From assembly GCA_903842755.1 (NCBI GenBank), contig CAIMNF010000374.1, positions 1 to 25,902 on the forward strand: a DNA stretch of 25,902 bases, read 5' to 3'. Below are positions 6,400-12,764 of the stretch, piece by piece (the stretch's first letter is position 1; each line of letters starts with the position of its first letter). Made by a program: the position numbers and the translations under genes. The DNA comes from Oligoflexia bacterium. GTDB taxonomy: Bacteria > Bdellovibrionota > UBA1018 > CAIMNF01. The notes under the pieces are model-generated. The model saw only the letters and a program-made list of their open reading frames with translations. It ran no database searches and was not told the DNA's origin.

Positions 6400-7925
6400 G
6401 TAAATCAGACTTAAAAGCCGCGATGCAATCCTTACAGGTCAATAAGCCACTTAAATTAATGGGAAGAACGCCTACTTTTGCACCACCCTTACCCATTATT
6501 ACGCCATCTACCTTGGTTGAATCTGATACCCAGGTAGCAAAAACAACCGAGGCCGAAAGTACTACCACGGTTCCAAATGTTACCCAGGTAGAAAATAATG
6601 CCGTGGTTACAAATCAAACCGAGGTTATCAAGTCGACCCAGGTTGATTTCAAAACCGAGGTTGAAAAAACGACCTTGGTAGAAGATCATACCGAGGTAAC
6701 GGAAACAACCGTGGATGCAAATGCGACCAAGGTCGAAATCAATACCAAGGTTCCAAATACAACCTCGGTTGAAAATCAAACCTTGGTTAGTAAAACGACC
6801 GAGGTATTAAATGCAACCATGGTAGAAAAACCAACCCAGGCTTCATTCAGTACCACGGTACAAAATGAGACCCCGGTCTCAAAATCTACCGAGGCTGGTA
6901 GTGCAATCAAACGCGCAACCGAACAAGATAGCTCTGTGGTCTTTGAAGCACGCGCTTCTGAAGGGCTTGAGAAAGGCTATACAAGACTTCCAAACACGGT
7001 GCTCATGAAAATGGCTAATGGTGACCTCACTCGCGGTGAAATGAAAATCCTGCTGCTTATCGCGAGGTTTACGATATCTTTTCAAAGGAAACTCGCGCCG
7101 CTTTCTAAAGCTGTTTTAGAGCGTCAAAGCGGTCTACGTGGCCCAGGCGTTTTAGAGGCTCTTTCAGGATTAGTTTCAAAGCAATTGATCGTTAAAGAAC
7201 AGGGCGATCAACACAAACCAAATATGCTTGGATTAGTGCTCCCTGCTGATTGGGATCAATTAACACAAAAGTCAGAAACCCAGGTTACAAAAACGACCTC
7301 GGTTGAAAATCAAACCCAGGTCGTAAAATCAACCCCCGCGGAGGTAGAAAAAACGACCCCCGCCCAGGTACAAAATCCGACCCCCTTTAAAGATATTATA
7401 AAATATTCTAACAAACTCTCACTCTCAGAGTTGCCTGAAAATTTGAAAAATTATTTTTCAGAATTGAAACCAGCGAAAAAGCGAGAGAGTGAAATGAAAG
7501 CTTTTGAAGAATTATGTTTGGACTATAAAACGCAGGACATTGGCGATGCATTCGTGCTTTTAGTAAAACGGGGGATTGGCATCGCAGGTGAACCTTGCCA
7601 TTCACCCATGGCATTTCTTTCAAAAGCAATAAATGGATTCATGGACGAAGTGAATGAATCAAGACGAAAGGCCGCTGAAAGAGCGGGGCGTGAAGAAAAA
7701 TTGCTAGATGAAAAAAGACGTTTGGAAGCTGCAAAAGCACAAGAAGCTCAAGAGTGGGAAATGAAGGAAAAAGCATTTTTACAAGCATTTCCAGAAGAAA
7801 AAACACGCACTGAAATTTTGAATGAACTTTGCAGGGGGTTACCATTTAAAGCTTCTGGCGATTCGTTGTGGTTAATGGGGGTTGGGAAGTGGTGGGAGAC
7901 CCATGGAATGAGTGGCTCAAATTAA
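6396..7925 (+). CDS. RepO-like winged-helix protein with long hexapeptide repeat arrays; candidate replication initiator or centromere-binding protein
   Basis: A 509-residue protein of unusual architecture. Residues 39-170 are 22 six-residue units of form T-x-V-x-x-x. Residues about 193-290 form a winged-helix-like domain (GYTRLPNTVLMKMANGDLTR, then MKILLLIARFT, ending NMLGLVLPADWD) that resembles the N-terminal DNA-binding domain of phage replication protein O. Residues 295-332 hold a second short repeat run. A helical C-terminal part follows (FEELCLDYKTQDIGDAFVLL), with a charged segment at about 418-455 likely to be coiled coil. It overlaps parA by ATGA, which fits either an initiator co-expressed with ParA or a ParB-like partner. 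Lambda O binds repeats located inside its own gene, and the coding repeats here could work the same way. The domain family is inferred from pattern memory, not a search. Confidence 0.6.
   Translation: MSKSDLKAAMQSLQVNKPLKLMGRTPTFAPPLPIITPSTLVESDTQVAKTTEAESTTTVPNVTQVENNAVVTNQTEVIKSTQVDFKTEVEKTTLVEDHTEVTETTVDANATKVEINTKVPNTTSVENQTLVSKTTEVLNATMVEKPTQASFSTTVQNETPVSKSTEAGSAIKRATEQDSSVVFEARASEGLEKGYTRLPNTVLMKMANGDLTRGEMKILLLIARFTISFQRKLAPLSKAVLERQSGLRGPGVLEALSGLVSKQLIVKEQGDQHKPNMLGLVLPADWDQLTQKSETQVTKTTSVENQTQVVKSTPAEVEKTTPAQVQNPTPFKDIIKYSNKLSLSELPENLKNYFSELKPAKKRESEMKAFEELCLDYKTQDIGDAFVLLVKRGIGIAGEPCHSPMAFLSKAINGFMDEVNESRRKAAERAGREEKLLDEKRRLEAAKAQEAQEWEMKEKAFLQAFPEEKTRTEILNELCRGLPFKASGDSLWLMGVGKWWETHGMSGSN
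6510..6895 (+). repeat. Array of 22 in-register 18-bp units with ACC-NN-GGT core, inside the RepO-like gene
   Basis: Every 18 bases from 6510 to 6888 an 8-base core begins with the form ACCNNGGT. Seventeen of 22 match all six fixed bases; the others (6546, 6600, 6708, 6834, 6888) differ at one end base. The core is palindromic except for its two variable middle bases, which take at least nine combinations. The ten bases between cores are only loosely conserved (often a central AAA or AAT). In translation the core gives Thr-x-Val. Threonine in the core is always ACC while threonine at unit position 6 is ACA, ACT or ACG. Glu and Gln in the core are always GAG and CAG but GAA and CAA elsewhere in the unit. 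This codon partition points to constraint on DNA. Confidence 0.9.
7278..7386 (+). repeat. Second, shorter repeat array after the winged helix, with expanded units
   Basis: ACCNNGGT cores recur at 7278, 7296 and 7314 with the same 18-base period. From 7332 the units change: ACC is followed by CCCGC before the rest of the core (ACC CCC GCG GAG GT at 7332, ACC CCC GCC CAG GT at 7356), lengthening the period to 24 bases. A last half unit ACCCCC sits at 7380. The two arrays flank the winged-helix coding region, as if that domain had been inserted into a continuous repeat tract or the repeats had been copied to both sides. Confidence 0.85.
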
Positions 7926-8118
7926 ATTCTACGTCTTGCCAAAAGACGCTTCCAGCAATCGGTTCGTTCCAAAAAACGATACACATAATTGAGATCAGGA
8001 CTTTTGATGTATTCCCTTATCAAAAACTCTAGGAAAAACAATTCTCTATTAAGCCAAAGAATTCTTCGATCTGATTTCCCAAAGACTACGTTGGGGCAAC
8101 TTTGCGCTCAATACCCAT
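7922..8118 (-). pseudogene. Possible frameshifted small ORF (gene remnant) in the gap after the RepO-like gene
   Basis: The space 7926-8221 has no annotated-size gene. On the minus strand a frame bounded by an upstream stop (8108-8110) runs open for about 61 codons to a TAA at 7922-7924, overlapping the RepO-like stop. It encodes coding-like sequence such as ILWLNRELFFLEFLIREYIK and YVYRFLERTDCWKRLLARRR, but it has no ATG. An ATG at 8116-8118 in another frame (MGIERKVAPT, then stop) would join it through one frameshift near 8090. I do not recognise the protein. It may be a decayed gene tail, an ORF using a non-ATG start, or chance. Confidence 0.25.
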
Positions 8119-8221
8119 TTGTATATTGAACCTCTATACACAGCTTAAAGCTTGTATTGCCAAAGTCCGTCCATTAGCATGAGCAGAGTCTTCAAAAATT
8201 ATCTTAATAAAGGAAAAAATT

Positions 8222-8500
8222 ATGTGTAGCCCAAAAACTATGTTCGTATTCATTGCATTTTTTACTATCTCAAATTCCGCATTCGCAGTCGATGCAACCC
8301 TCAAGGCTGATCGATCCGCTGTTGATGCGGCCTGTACCCAAGAGGCACAAACTGCAGGTTGTGGTACCGAGATCGTTGGAAAAGGACTACTCAAATGCAT
8401 TCATACCTATAAGAAAAACAATAAAAAAACATTTACCATTTCTCCCGGCTGTAAGTCTGCAATGAAACAACTTCACTCAGACAAAAAGGCGGAAAAATAA
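8222..8500 (+). CDS. Small secreted Cys-rich (GLG1-repeat-like) protein
   Basis: A 92-residue protein with a signal peptide: short N-terminus with lysine, hydrophobic core MFVFIAFFTIS and a probable cleavage after AFA at residue 22. The mature part has four cysteines (38, 47, 59, 77) spaced as in the small cysteine-rich GLG1-type repeat, with LLKCIHTYKKNNKK and ISPGCKSAM matching the usual C-L-x-x-N ... L-x-x-x-C core. Two periplasmic disulfides are likely. The start at 8222 is supported by AAGGA seven bases upstream. It stands alone with a terminator directly after it. Function is unknown; the repeat assignment is from pattern similarity only. Confidence 0.65.
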   Translation: MCSPKTMFVFIAFFTISNSAFAVDATLKADRSAVDAACTQEAQTAGCGTEIVGKGLLKCIHTYKKNNKKTFTISPGCKSAMKQLHSDKKAEK

Positions 8501-8525
8501 TTCGGTTTACGCAATTCAGTTCATT

Positions 8526-8562
8526 AAAAAGCATGAAAGCTTAAACGTTTTCATGCTTTTTT
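8526..8562 (+). terminator. Intrinsic terminator after the Cys-rich gene (probably bidirectional)
   Basis: AAAAAGCATGAAA (8526-8538) is perfectly complementary to TTTCATGCTTTTT (8549-8561) around a ten-base loop, ending in a run of T. It lies 26 bases after the stop of the secreted protein and just beyond the stop of the convergent TetR gene. The A-run on the left arm makes it able to act for the minus strand too. Confidence 0.85.
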
Positions 8563-8565
8563 ATT

Positions 8566-9180
8566 TCATTTGGGTGGGCTCAGCATTGCAAAAAACAGAT
8601 GTTTCAGTTCTTTTTTAAGCGAAATCTCACTTAAATCTTTTCCTTCAGGCATCGTGCGACCCACTAAAGTACCCCTTACGGCTTGCAAAAGAATAAAAGA
8701 AACAGCATCGATATCGCGACTTTTTAGACCTGGCTCTTTCGTCACGAGTAGTAATTTAAGAAGCGGGTGAATCGATTCGCGATTCCGATGAACCAAATTC
8801 ATCGCGGCTTTCGGTTGATTCGCAAGCGCCCATGGAAATAACAAAAACTCTAACTTCTCAGATTCAATACTATCCGCTTCAAAAAGAGCATCAATCAGTC
8901 GATCGATAATTTCTTTCGAACTTTTAAATGCCATTGAAAGCGTGACGGCGTCTTTCACTTTCTGCATTCGCCGCTCCATGCTCGCAAGAAGCAGCTCGAG
9001 TAGGATCTCATCCTTATTATTAAAATACTGATAGAGCGTGCCCACGCTGACCCCCGCTCTTCTCGCTAGTCCATTCGTGTTCAATGAGTCCATTCCGTCA
9101 CTGAGCACGATCTGAACAGCCGCCTGAAGTATCGTCTGCTTGGTTGCTTCTCCTTGACTCGATTTTGGTTTTCTTTTCAT
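8566..9180 (-). CDS. TetR-family transcriptional regulator
   Basis: A 204-residue repressor-type protein. Residues about 12-58 form the TetR helix-turn-helix: TILQAAVQIVLSDGMDSLNT, then LARRAGVSVGTLYQYFNNKDEI, a textbook recognition-helix motif. The C-terminal helical part would bind an unknown, probably lipid-like, ligand. The start at 9180 is preferred over the upstream ATG at 9258 because AGGAGGT lies 8 bases before it and the homologous core begins soon after; the longer form would add 26 residues across the regulatory region. It is divergent from the hydroxylase-type gene, and two inverted repeats in the gap are candidate operators, so it probably controls both itself and that pair. Confidence 0.92.
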   Translation of the reverse strand: MKRKPKSSQGEATKQTILQAAVQIVLSDGMDSLNTNGLARRAGVSVGTLYQYFNNKDEILLELLLASMERRMQKVKDAVTLSMAFKSSKEIIDRLIDALFEADSIESEKLEFLLFPWALANQPKAAMNLVHRNRESIHPLLKLLLVTKEPGLKSRDIDAVSFILLQAVRGTLVGRTMPEGKDLSEISLKKELKHLFFAMLSPPK

Positions 9181-9201
9181 GGTGTTACCTCCTAAGTGGC
9201 C

Positions 9202-9227
9202 GATCAAAATAGGATCATAATTTGATC
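9202..9227. promoter_or_regulatory. Candidate TetR operator 1 (inverted repeat)
   Basis: GATCAAA (9202-9208) and TTTGATC (9221-9227) form a perfect 7-base inverted repeat around a 12-base spacer that has a further GATC in its centre. It lies 22 bases before the TetR start codon, where a bound repressor would block TetR transcription. Confidence 0.45.
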
Positions 9228-9251
9228 TGAACTCCGCGCGAGTTGTCAGCC

Positions 9252-9265
9252 TGAGCAAATGCTCA
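9252..9265. promoter_or_regulatory. Candidate TetR operator 2 (palindrome)
   Basis: TGAGCA-AA-TGCTCA is a perfect 6+6 palindrome ending 12 bases before the ATG at 9278. The position would let a dimeric repressor cover the start of the hydroxylase transcript. It shares no arm sequence with the other repeat in the gap, so at most one may be the true TetR site. Confidence 0.45.
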
Positions 9266-9277
9266 TATGATCAAGAT

Positions 9278-10018
9278 ATGACGATGCTCGACGATTACGC
9301 TAGAACATTTTTTGCGATCACCACGATTCAAGCACTGCGCTATTTTGTTTTTGCCGGAGGCGCAACACTCCTCGTTTTAAAAACGCGAGATTCGTTTGTT
9401 CAAAAACATCGCATCCAAAAAATTCCACTCAAAAAAAATGATTTTTTGCGGGAACTCAAATATTCAACGTTCACGTTCTTTATTTACGGATCGATCTTTG
9501 CTCTCATTTTTAATTCACACGTTAGGCCCCACACTCAGCTTTATTTTGAGCTTGAAAAGCAGCCTATCTGGTGGAGCGTGCTTTCGTTTCCAGCACTCTT
9601 GCTGATCCACGACACTTACTTTTACTGGATGCACCGGCTTGTCCACCAACCCGCACTCTTCAATCGTATCCATAGGGTTCATCATCTTTCGACTAACCCG
9701 TCACCACTGGCTGCGCAGTCTTTTCATCCGATAGAAGCGTTCCTCGAAATGATCTGGATCGTGCCCTTAGTGTTTTTAATTCCGCTTCATCAAAAAATCT
9801 TAGTCGGCTTTAGTTTCTTTTCGATGCTCTACAATATCTATGGGCACCTGAGCCTAGAAATCATGCCAGGAAGCATCCGTAAAAATATCTATGGACAATT
9901 GCTCAACACTGCAACCCACCACAATGGACACCATCGTTTTTACAACGGCAATTACGGACTTTATTTTCTTCTCTGGGATCGATTGATGAACACCGAACAA
10001 AAAAGGGCAACTCCATGA
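9278..10018 (+). CDS. Fatty acid hydroxylase / sterol desaturase superfamily membrane enzyme
   Basis: Integral-membrane di-iron oxygenase family; substrate probably a lipid or other hydrophobic compound. In 246 residues the three histidine clusters are seen in order: HRLVH (HX3H) after HDTYFYWM, HRVHH (HX2HH), and HHNGHH (HX2HH) near the C-terminus, plus FHPIEAF between them. Four hydrophobic segments surround them. The start codon follows the putative operator closely and has only a weak ribosome-binding site, so an ATG two codons later (9284) is an alternative. It overlaps the next gene by ATGA and is divergent from the TetR gene. Desaturation and hydroxylation cannot be told apart from sequence. 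Confidence 0.85.
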   Translation: MTMLDDYARTFFAITTIQALRYFVFAGGATLLVLKTRDSFVQKHRIQKIPLKKNDFLRELKYSTFTFFIYGSIFALIFNSHVRPHTQLYFELEKQPIWWSVLSFPALLLIHDTYFYWMHRLVHQPALFNRIHRVHHLSTNPSPLAAQSFHPIEAFLEMIWIVPLVFLIPLHQKILVGFSFFSMLYNIYGHLSLEIMPGSIRKNIYGQLLNTATHHNGHHRFYNGNYGLYFLLWDRLMNTEQKRATP

Positions 10019-10743
10019 AACTCACTCCAAGCACTATAAACCGTTCGATCTCTTTCATTCTATTTCTGACGGGTACAACACTAGCAGCGTATTCTCATGC
10101 GGCAGACACGTTAAACCTACGAGACGTGCGCTATTGCGAAGTTCTTTTAGGCACGGGCGGTGTGCTTTTTCCGAAACAACTCGATGTCTACAATACCATC
10201 GGACTCAATGAGTGCCCTGAAGACCTCTGGAGTAAATTAAACGCTAAAACGATTAAAAAAGAGAACCATTCTAAAACAGCAATCTTGAACGGGCCTAGGC
10301 ATTGGACGATTGATGGATTTAAAGATTCGTCGCTCCAAAATGCCGAGATCAAAGATTTTAACGGTTTAGCCATGAGAAAGGCTGGAATCTTAAAAGTTTC
10401 ACTCAGTGATCTTTTACTCAACCGAAAACCTTACCGCATCCATCACGTAGCTAGAAAAACCACCGCGGTTTTCTTAGCCGGACAAAAAGAGTTTCAATTG
10501 ATCGACTCAAACAACCGAGTCTATTTCATGCAGAGTTATAGCCTAGAAAAAGAATCTCAAACTCTAGCGAGCCTTGAAAACTTAGGGTCAAAACTGAATC
10601 TTCCGGAGGGCTGGAAGTTTCAGGTCGTCACTCTTAAAAAAGACTACTTTTTGACCGCTCTCGATTCGATCGCCGAGGTCACTCAAGATGACCTCACGGA
10701 CACGTATCAAATGGCTCCTGGGGCTGAGACGACGGATTTTTAG
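10015..10743 (+). CDS. Secreted/periplasmic protein of unknown function co-transcribed with the hydroxylase
   Basis: The 242 residues begin with a signal peptide (SISFILFLTGTTLAAYSHA, probable cleavage near residue 29). The mature protein has no motif I can name for catalysis. Its C-terminal part shows a pattern I have seen in conserved secreted proteins without known role: YFMQSYS, then LASLENLGSKLNLPEGWKF, and QDDLTDTYQ near the end. One Cys (YCEVLL) and another (NECPED) could form a disulfide. The start overlaps the hydroxylase stop (ATGA), so the pair is translationally coupled and likely under the same TetR control. No function is assigned. Confidence 0.8.
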   Translation: MKLTPSTINRSISFILFLTGTTLAAYSHAADTLNLRDVRYCEVLLGTGGVLFPKQLDVYNTIGLNECPEDLWSKLNAKTIKKENHSKTAILNGPRHWTIDGFKDSSLQNAEIKDFNGLAMRKAGILKVSLSDLLLNRKPYRIHHVARKTTAVFLAGQKEFQLIDSNNRVYFMQSYSLEKESQTLASLENLGSKLNLPEGWKFQVVTLKKDYFLTALDSIAEVTQDDLTDTYQMAPGAETTDF

Positions 10744-10820
10744 TTTGAACTCTTCCGATTGTTTTTGCATTTATGTTTATAATCAGCTTGGTGTTTTTAC
10801 TTCGAAAAAAATTCCGCCTG

Positions 10821-11771
10821 TTACGAAATAAATTTTTCATAAATCACAAATAACGAGCTCATTGCCATAATTGCCCAAAGCAAAAACCCTTGCGCGAAAG
10901 GCCTAAAACCAACCATTTTTAGAGTCTCTCGACTCAGATTTGTGCCTATTAAAAACAGTGTTAGTACAAGAAGTCTTTTCGATCCGATTTCGATATAGTG
11001 ACCAGCAACTTTCAACGCCGGAATCCAAGTTACAAGTGCAGCAATCAGAATAAATCCAAAAATAAACCAAGGCTTCTTTGCCTGTATCCTTTTACTCGGA
11101 TCTGCAGTTAAATCTCTCCTTACCACAAAGTATCCAATTGAAAATGTCACTGGTACGATCCAAAGCGCTCTCGCTAACTTCACTGATGTACCAACTTCAA
11201 GTGCGTGAGAACCGTACTGAAGCGTGGCTCCTACCACTGAACTCGTATCGTGAATCGCAAGGGCACTCCAAAGTCCGAATTGACTTTCGCTCAATTGCAA
11301 ATGGTGACCAACCCAAGGGAACAGAAAAAGTGCAACAGCATTGAGTACAAAAACAACACCCAATGAAGCAGAAACCTCGTGATCCTTTGCCCTGATTACG
11401 GGCGCTACAGCGGCGATTGCACTACCTCCGCAAATTGCGGTTCCCACCGTTAATAACAATGATGTATCGCGAGTGGTATTGAGAGCTTTTCCTAAGAGTG
11501 TACCAAAAATGAATGCAAGCATAATACTAAGGACAGTATACCCAACCCCCTGAAGGCCCACTTTTGCCACCACGGTGAGATTCATGCCTGCACCAAGACC
11601 CATTACCGCTAAACTCAACAATTTGTGAGTGAGGATCTTAGTTTGATTGGCCCAAGGATTTCCTATTACTACAGCGAGAATTACTCCCATGAGCAACGCA
11701 ATCCCGGATGATGACCAAGAGGAAAGACAATAAAGCCCTATTATTAAGAAAAATGCTCTTGATAGAATCAT
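10821..11771 (-). CDS. YeiH-type (UPF0324) putative sulfate/anion exporter
   Basis: Polytopic inner-membrane protein, about ten helices in 316 residues. Signature regions of the YeiH family are visible: VIGNPWANQTK, LLSLAVMGLGAGMNL, the glycine-rich TVGTAICGGSAIAAVAPVI followed by KDHEVSASLG, and the second conserved ALAIHDTSSVVGATLQYG. The family is annotated as a putative sulfate exporter. That fits its place as the last gene of a persulfide-responsive operon, where it could remove an oxidised sulfur end product. It shares one base with the methyltransferase stop/start junction at 11771, so coupling is likely. Transport direction and substrate are inferred from the family and neighbours. 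Confidence 0.85.
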   Translation of the reverse strand: MILSRAFFLIIGLYCLSSWSSSGIALLMGVILAVVIGNPWANQTKILTHKLLSLAVMGLGAGMNLTVVAKVGLQGVGYTVLSIMLAFIFGTLLGKALNTTRDTSLLLTVGTAICGGSAIAAVAPVIRAKDHEVSASLGVVFVLNAVALFLFPWVGHHLQLSESQFGLWSALAIHDTSSVVGATLQYGSHALEVGTSVKLARALWIVPVTFSIGYFVVRRDLTADPSKRIQAKKPWFIFGFILIAALVTWIPALKVAGHYIEIGSKRLLVLTLFLIGTNLSRETLKMVGFRPFAQGFLLWAIMAMSSLFVIYEKFIS

Positions 11772-12379
11772 TACATTTTAATAGCCAAACACCGAGTTAC
11801 TGCGCCCATTCCAGAGTGACCTTTACCCTCTTGAACATCTCGTTCGATTTCTTGAAGTGTTTTAAAGTTAAGTCCCTCTAGTTCAATCTCTAAGTTTTCT
11901 TTAGTCATCATGAGGTCAGCTACAGGAGGACCACCCGTTTTAAAGTCTAACTGCCTAGGATGATAAGACTCTAAAATCAATATCCCATCACTTTTCAAAC
12001 CATTAACGATATCCGCATGAAGCCTTTTCCTAAGCACTGGAGGAACATGACACCAGATTGACACGATTGAGTCCCAGTAATTTTCAGCAATCTCAAATTC
12101 ATTAAGATCTGCAACAATCGTTTCAATCTGAACATTATGTTTTTCAGCCAATTGCTTGAGCTTTTTTAACCCCTCTTCTGATTGATCAACAGCAGTGACC
12201 CCATAACCCAGACACGCTAAGTACACAGCATTTCTTCCCTCGCCTTCAGCCAAGCACAAAACTTTGCCTTGAGCGGGAATTTGGGACGCGCACTCTTTCA
12301 AAAAATCATTAGGCTCAGTTCCATAGTAAAAATCTGCTCCCGAATAACGATCATTCCAAGGCTTTACTTTGTCTTGCAT
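11771..12379 (-). CDS. Class I SAM-dependent methyltransferase (TehB-like)
   Basis: A 202-residue methyltransferase with a Rossmann core: KVLCLAEGEGRNAVYLACLG is motif I (glycine-rich, here EGEGRN, as in the TehB/thiol-methyltransferase group) and VTAVDQS is motif II with the acidic ribose contact. ILILESYHPRQ follows as the later strand. The N-terminal WNDRYSGADFYYG resembles TehB-like proteins. In this sulfur operon it might methylate sulfide, a thiol or a metalloid, but no substrate can be read from sequence. Its start lies within the end of the preceding DUF2892 gene (16-base overlap) and its stop abuts the yeiH-type gene. Confidence 0.82.
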   Translation of the reverse strand: MQDKVKPWNDRYSGADFYYGTEPNDFLKECASQIPAQGKVLCLAEGEGRNAVYLACLGYGVTAVDQSEEGLKKLKQLAEKHNVQIETIVADLNEFEIAENYWDSIVSIWCHVPPVLRKRLHADIVNGLKSDGILILESYHPRQLDFKTGGPPVADLMMTKENLEIELEGLNFKTLQEIERDVQEGKGHSGMGAVTRCLAIKM

Positions 12380-12558
12380 GTGCTAATTCCCAAGAGTGCA
12401 TAAGGTGGACACCAGCCCATTAAACCTGTTGCCAGTGGGACTAAACCAAGCCAGAACCACGGATTTTGAGGTCCAAAAAACACACAAATTACTAAGCCAA
12501 TACCCACTACTACGCGAACCGCACGCTCTACCGGATGAATATTCTTTTTCATAATCAT
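12364..12558 (-). CDS. DUF2892 (YgaP-like) small membrane protein
   Basis: A 64-residue protein with the DUF2892 pattern: IHPVERAVRVVVGIGLV at the N-terminus, two hydrophobic segments split by PQNPWFWLGL, and the conserved end GLMGWCPPYALLGIST with one Cys. This domain is the membrane part of the rhodanese YgaP and is often encoded separately near sulfide-response genes. The reading frame offers ATG codons at residues 1 and 3; either could be used. It is one of two adjacent copies of the domain here. Confidence 0.82.
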   Translation of the reverse strand: MIMKKNIHPVERAVRVVVGIGLVICVFFGPQNPWFWLGLVPLATGLMGWCPPYALLGISTCKTK

Positions 12559-12572
12559 TTCCTTCTTTCTTA

Positions 12573-12764
12573 TTACACAGACTTGTTTTGGATTTTTCTT
12601 AAAATCATTTCAAGCGGGCAAAATCCAGTAATACTCGATTGAAAAAGATTGAGCCCTACAAAGGCAGTAAAATATAACCAATTGTGATTGTGATATTGAG
12701 CAAGTAATAAACTCGCCATAATAAAAACACCCGCGAACGCTCTAATTTGATTATCAATTGACAT
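12573..12764 (-). CDS. DUF2892-family small membrane protein, second copy
   Basis: A 63-residue protein with the same layout as its neighbour: DNQIRAFAGVFIMASLLL, a second hydrophobic segment after NHNWLY, and the conserved FQSSITGFCPLEMILRK block with a Cys in TGFCP (the neighbour has MGWCP). The start overlaps the stop of the RND gene by 11 bases, so it is translated with the pump. Cys in both copies lies near the second helix, where persulfide transfer could occur; this is conjecture. Confidence 0.82.
   Translation of the reverse strand: MSIDNQIRAFAGVFIMASLLLAQYHNHNWLYFTAFVGLNLFQSSITGFCPLEMILRKIQNKSV

Noticed and set aside
6489..6779. Antisense open frame of about 96 codons rich in leucine-glycine repeats opposite the array.
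   Set aside because: The palindromic ACCNNGGT cores keep the opposite strand open too; there is no ribosome-binding site or independent support.
6510..6895. Regular array considered as a CRISPR.
   Set aside because: Units are only 18 bases, the conserved part is 6 of 8 bases, the array is fully in frame within a gene, and no cas genes are present.
5085..8220. Search for a direct repeat of the tRNA-Arg 3' end (attachment site).
   Set aside because: No second copy of the T-arm/acceptor sequence was found by eye; the other boundary may be outside the window.
8134..8400. Minus-strand frame of 88 codons overlapping the Cys-rich gene.
   Set aside because: It is the shadow of a gene with a signal peptide, ribosome-binding site and terminator on the plus strand.
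9181..9258. Longer start for the TetR regulator.
   Set aside because: The extension has no family similarity and would include the operator region, whereas AGGAGGT precedes the ATG at 9180.
10744..10820. Possible terminator between the secreted protein and the YeiH-type gene.
   Set aside because: Only weak, short complementarity (TTCG/CGAA) is visible; not enough to call.
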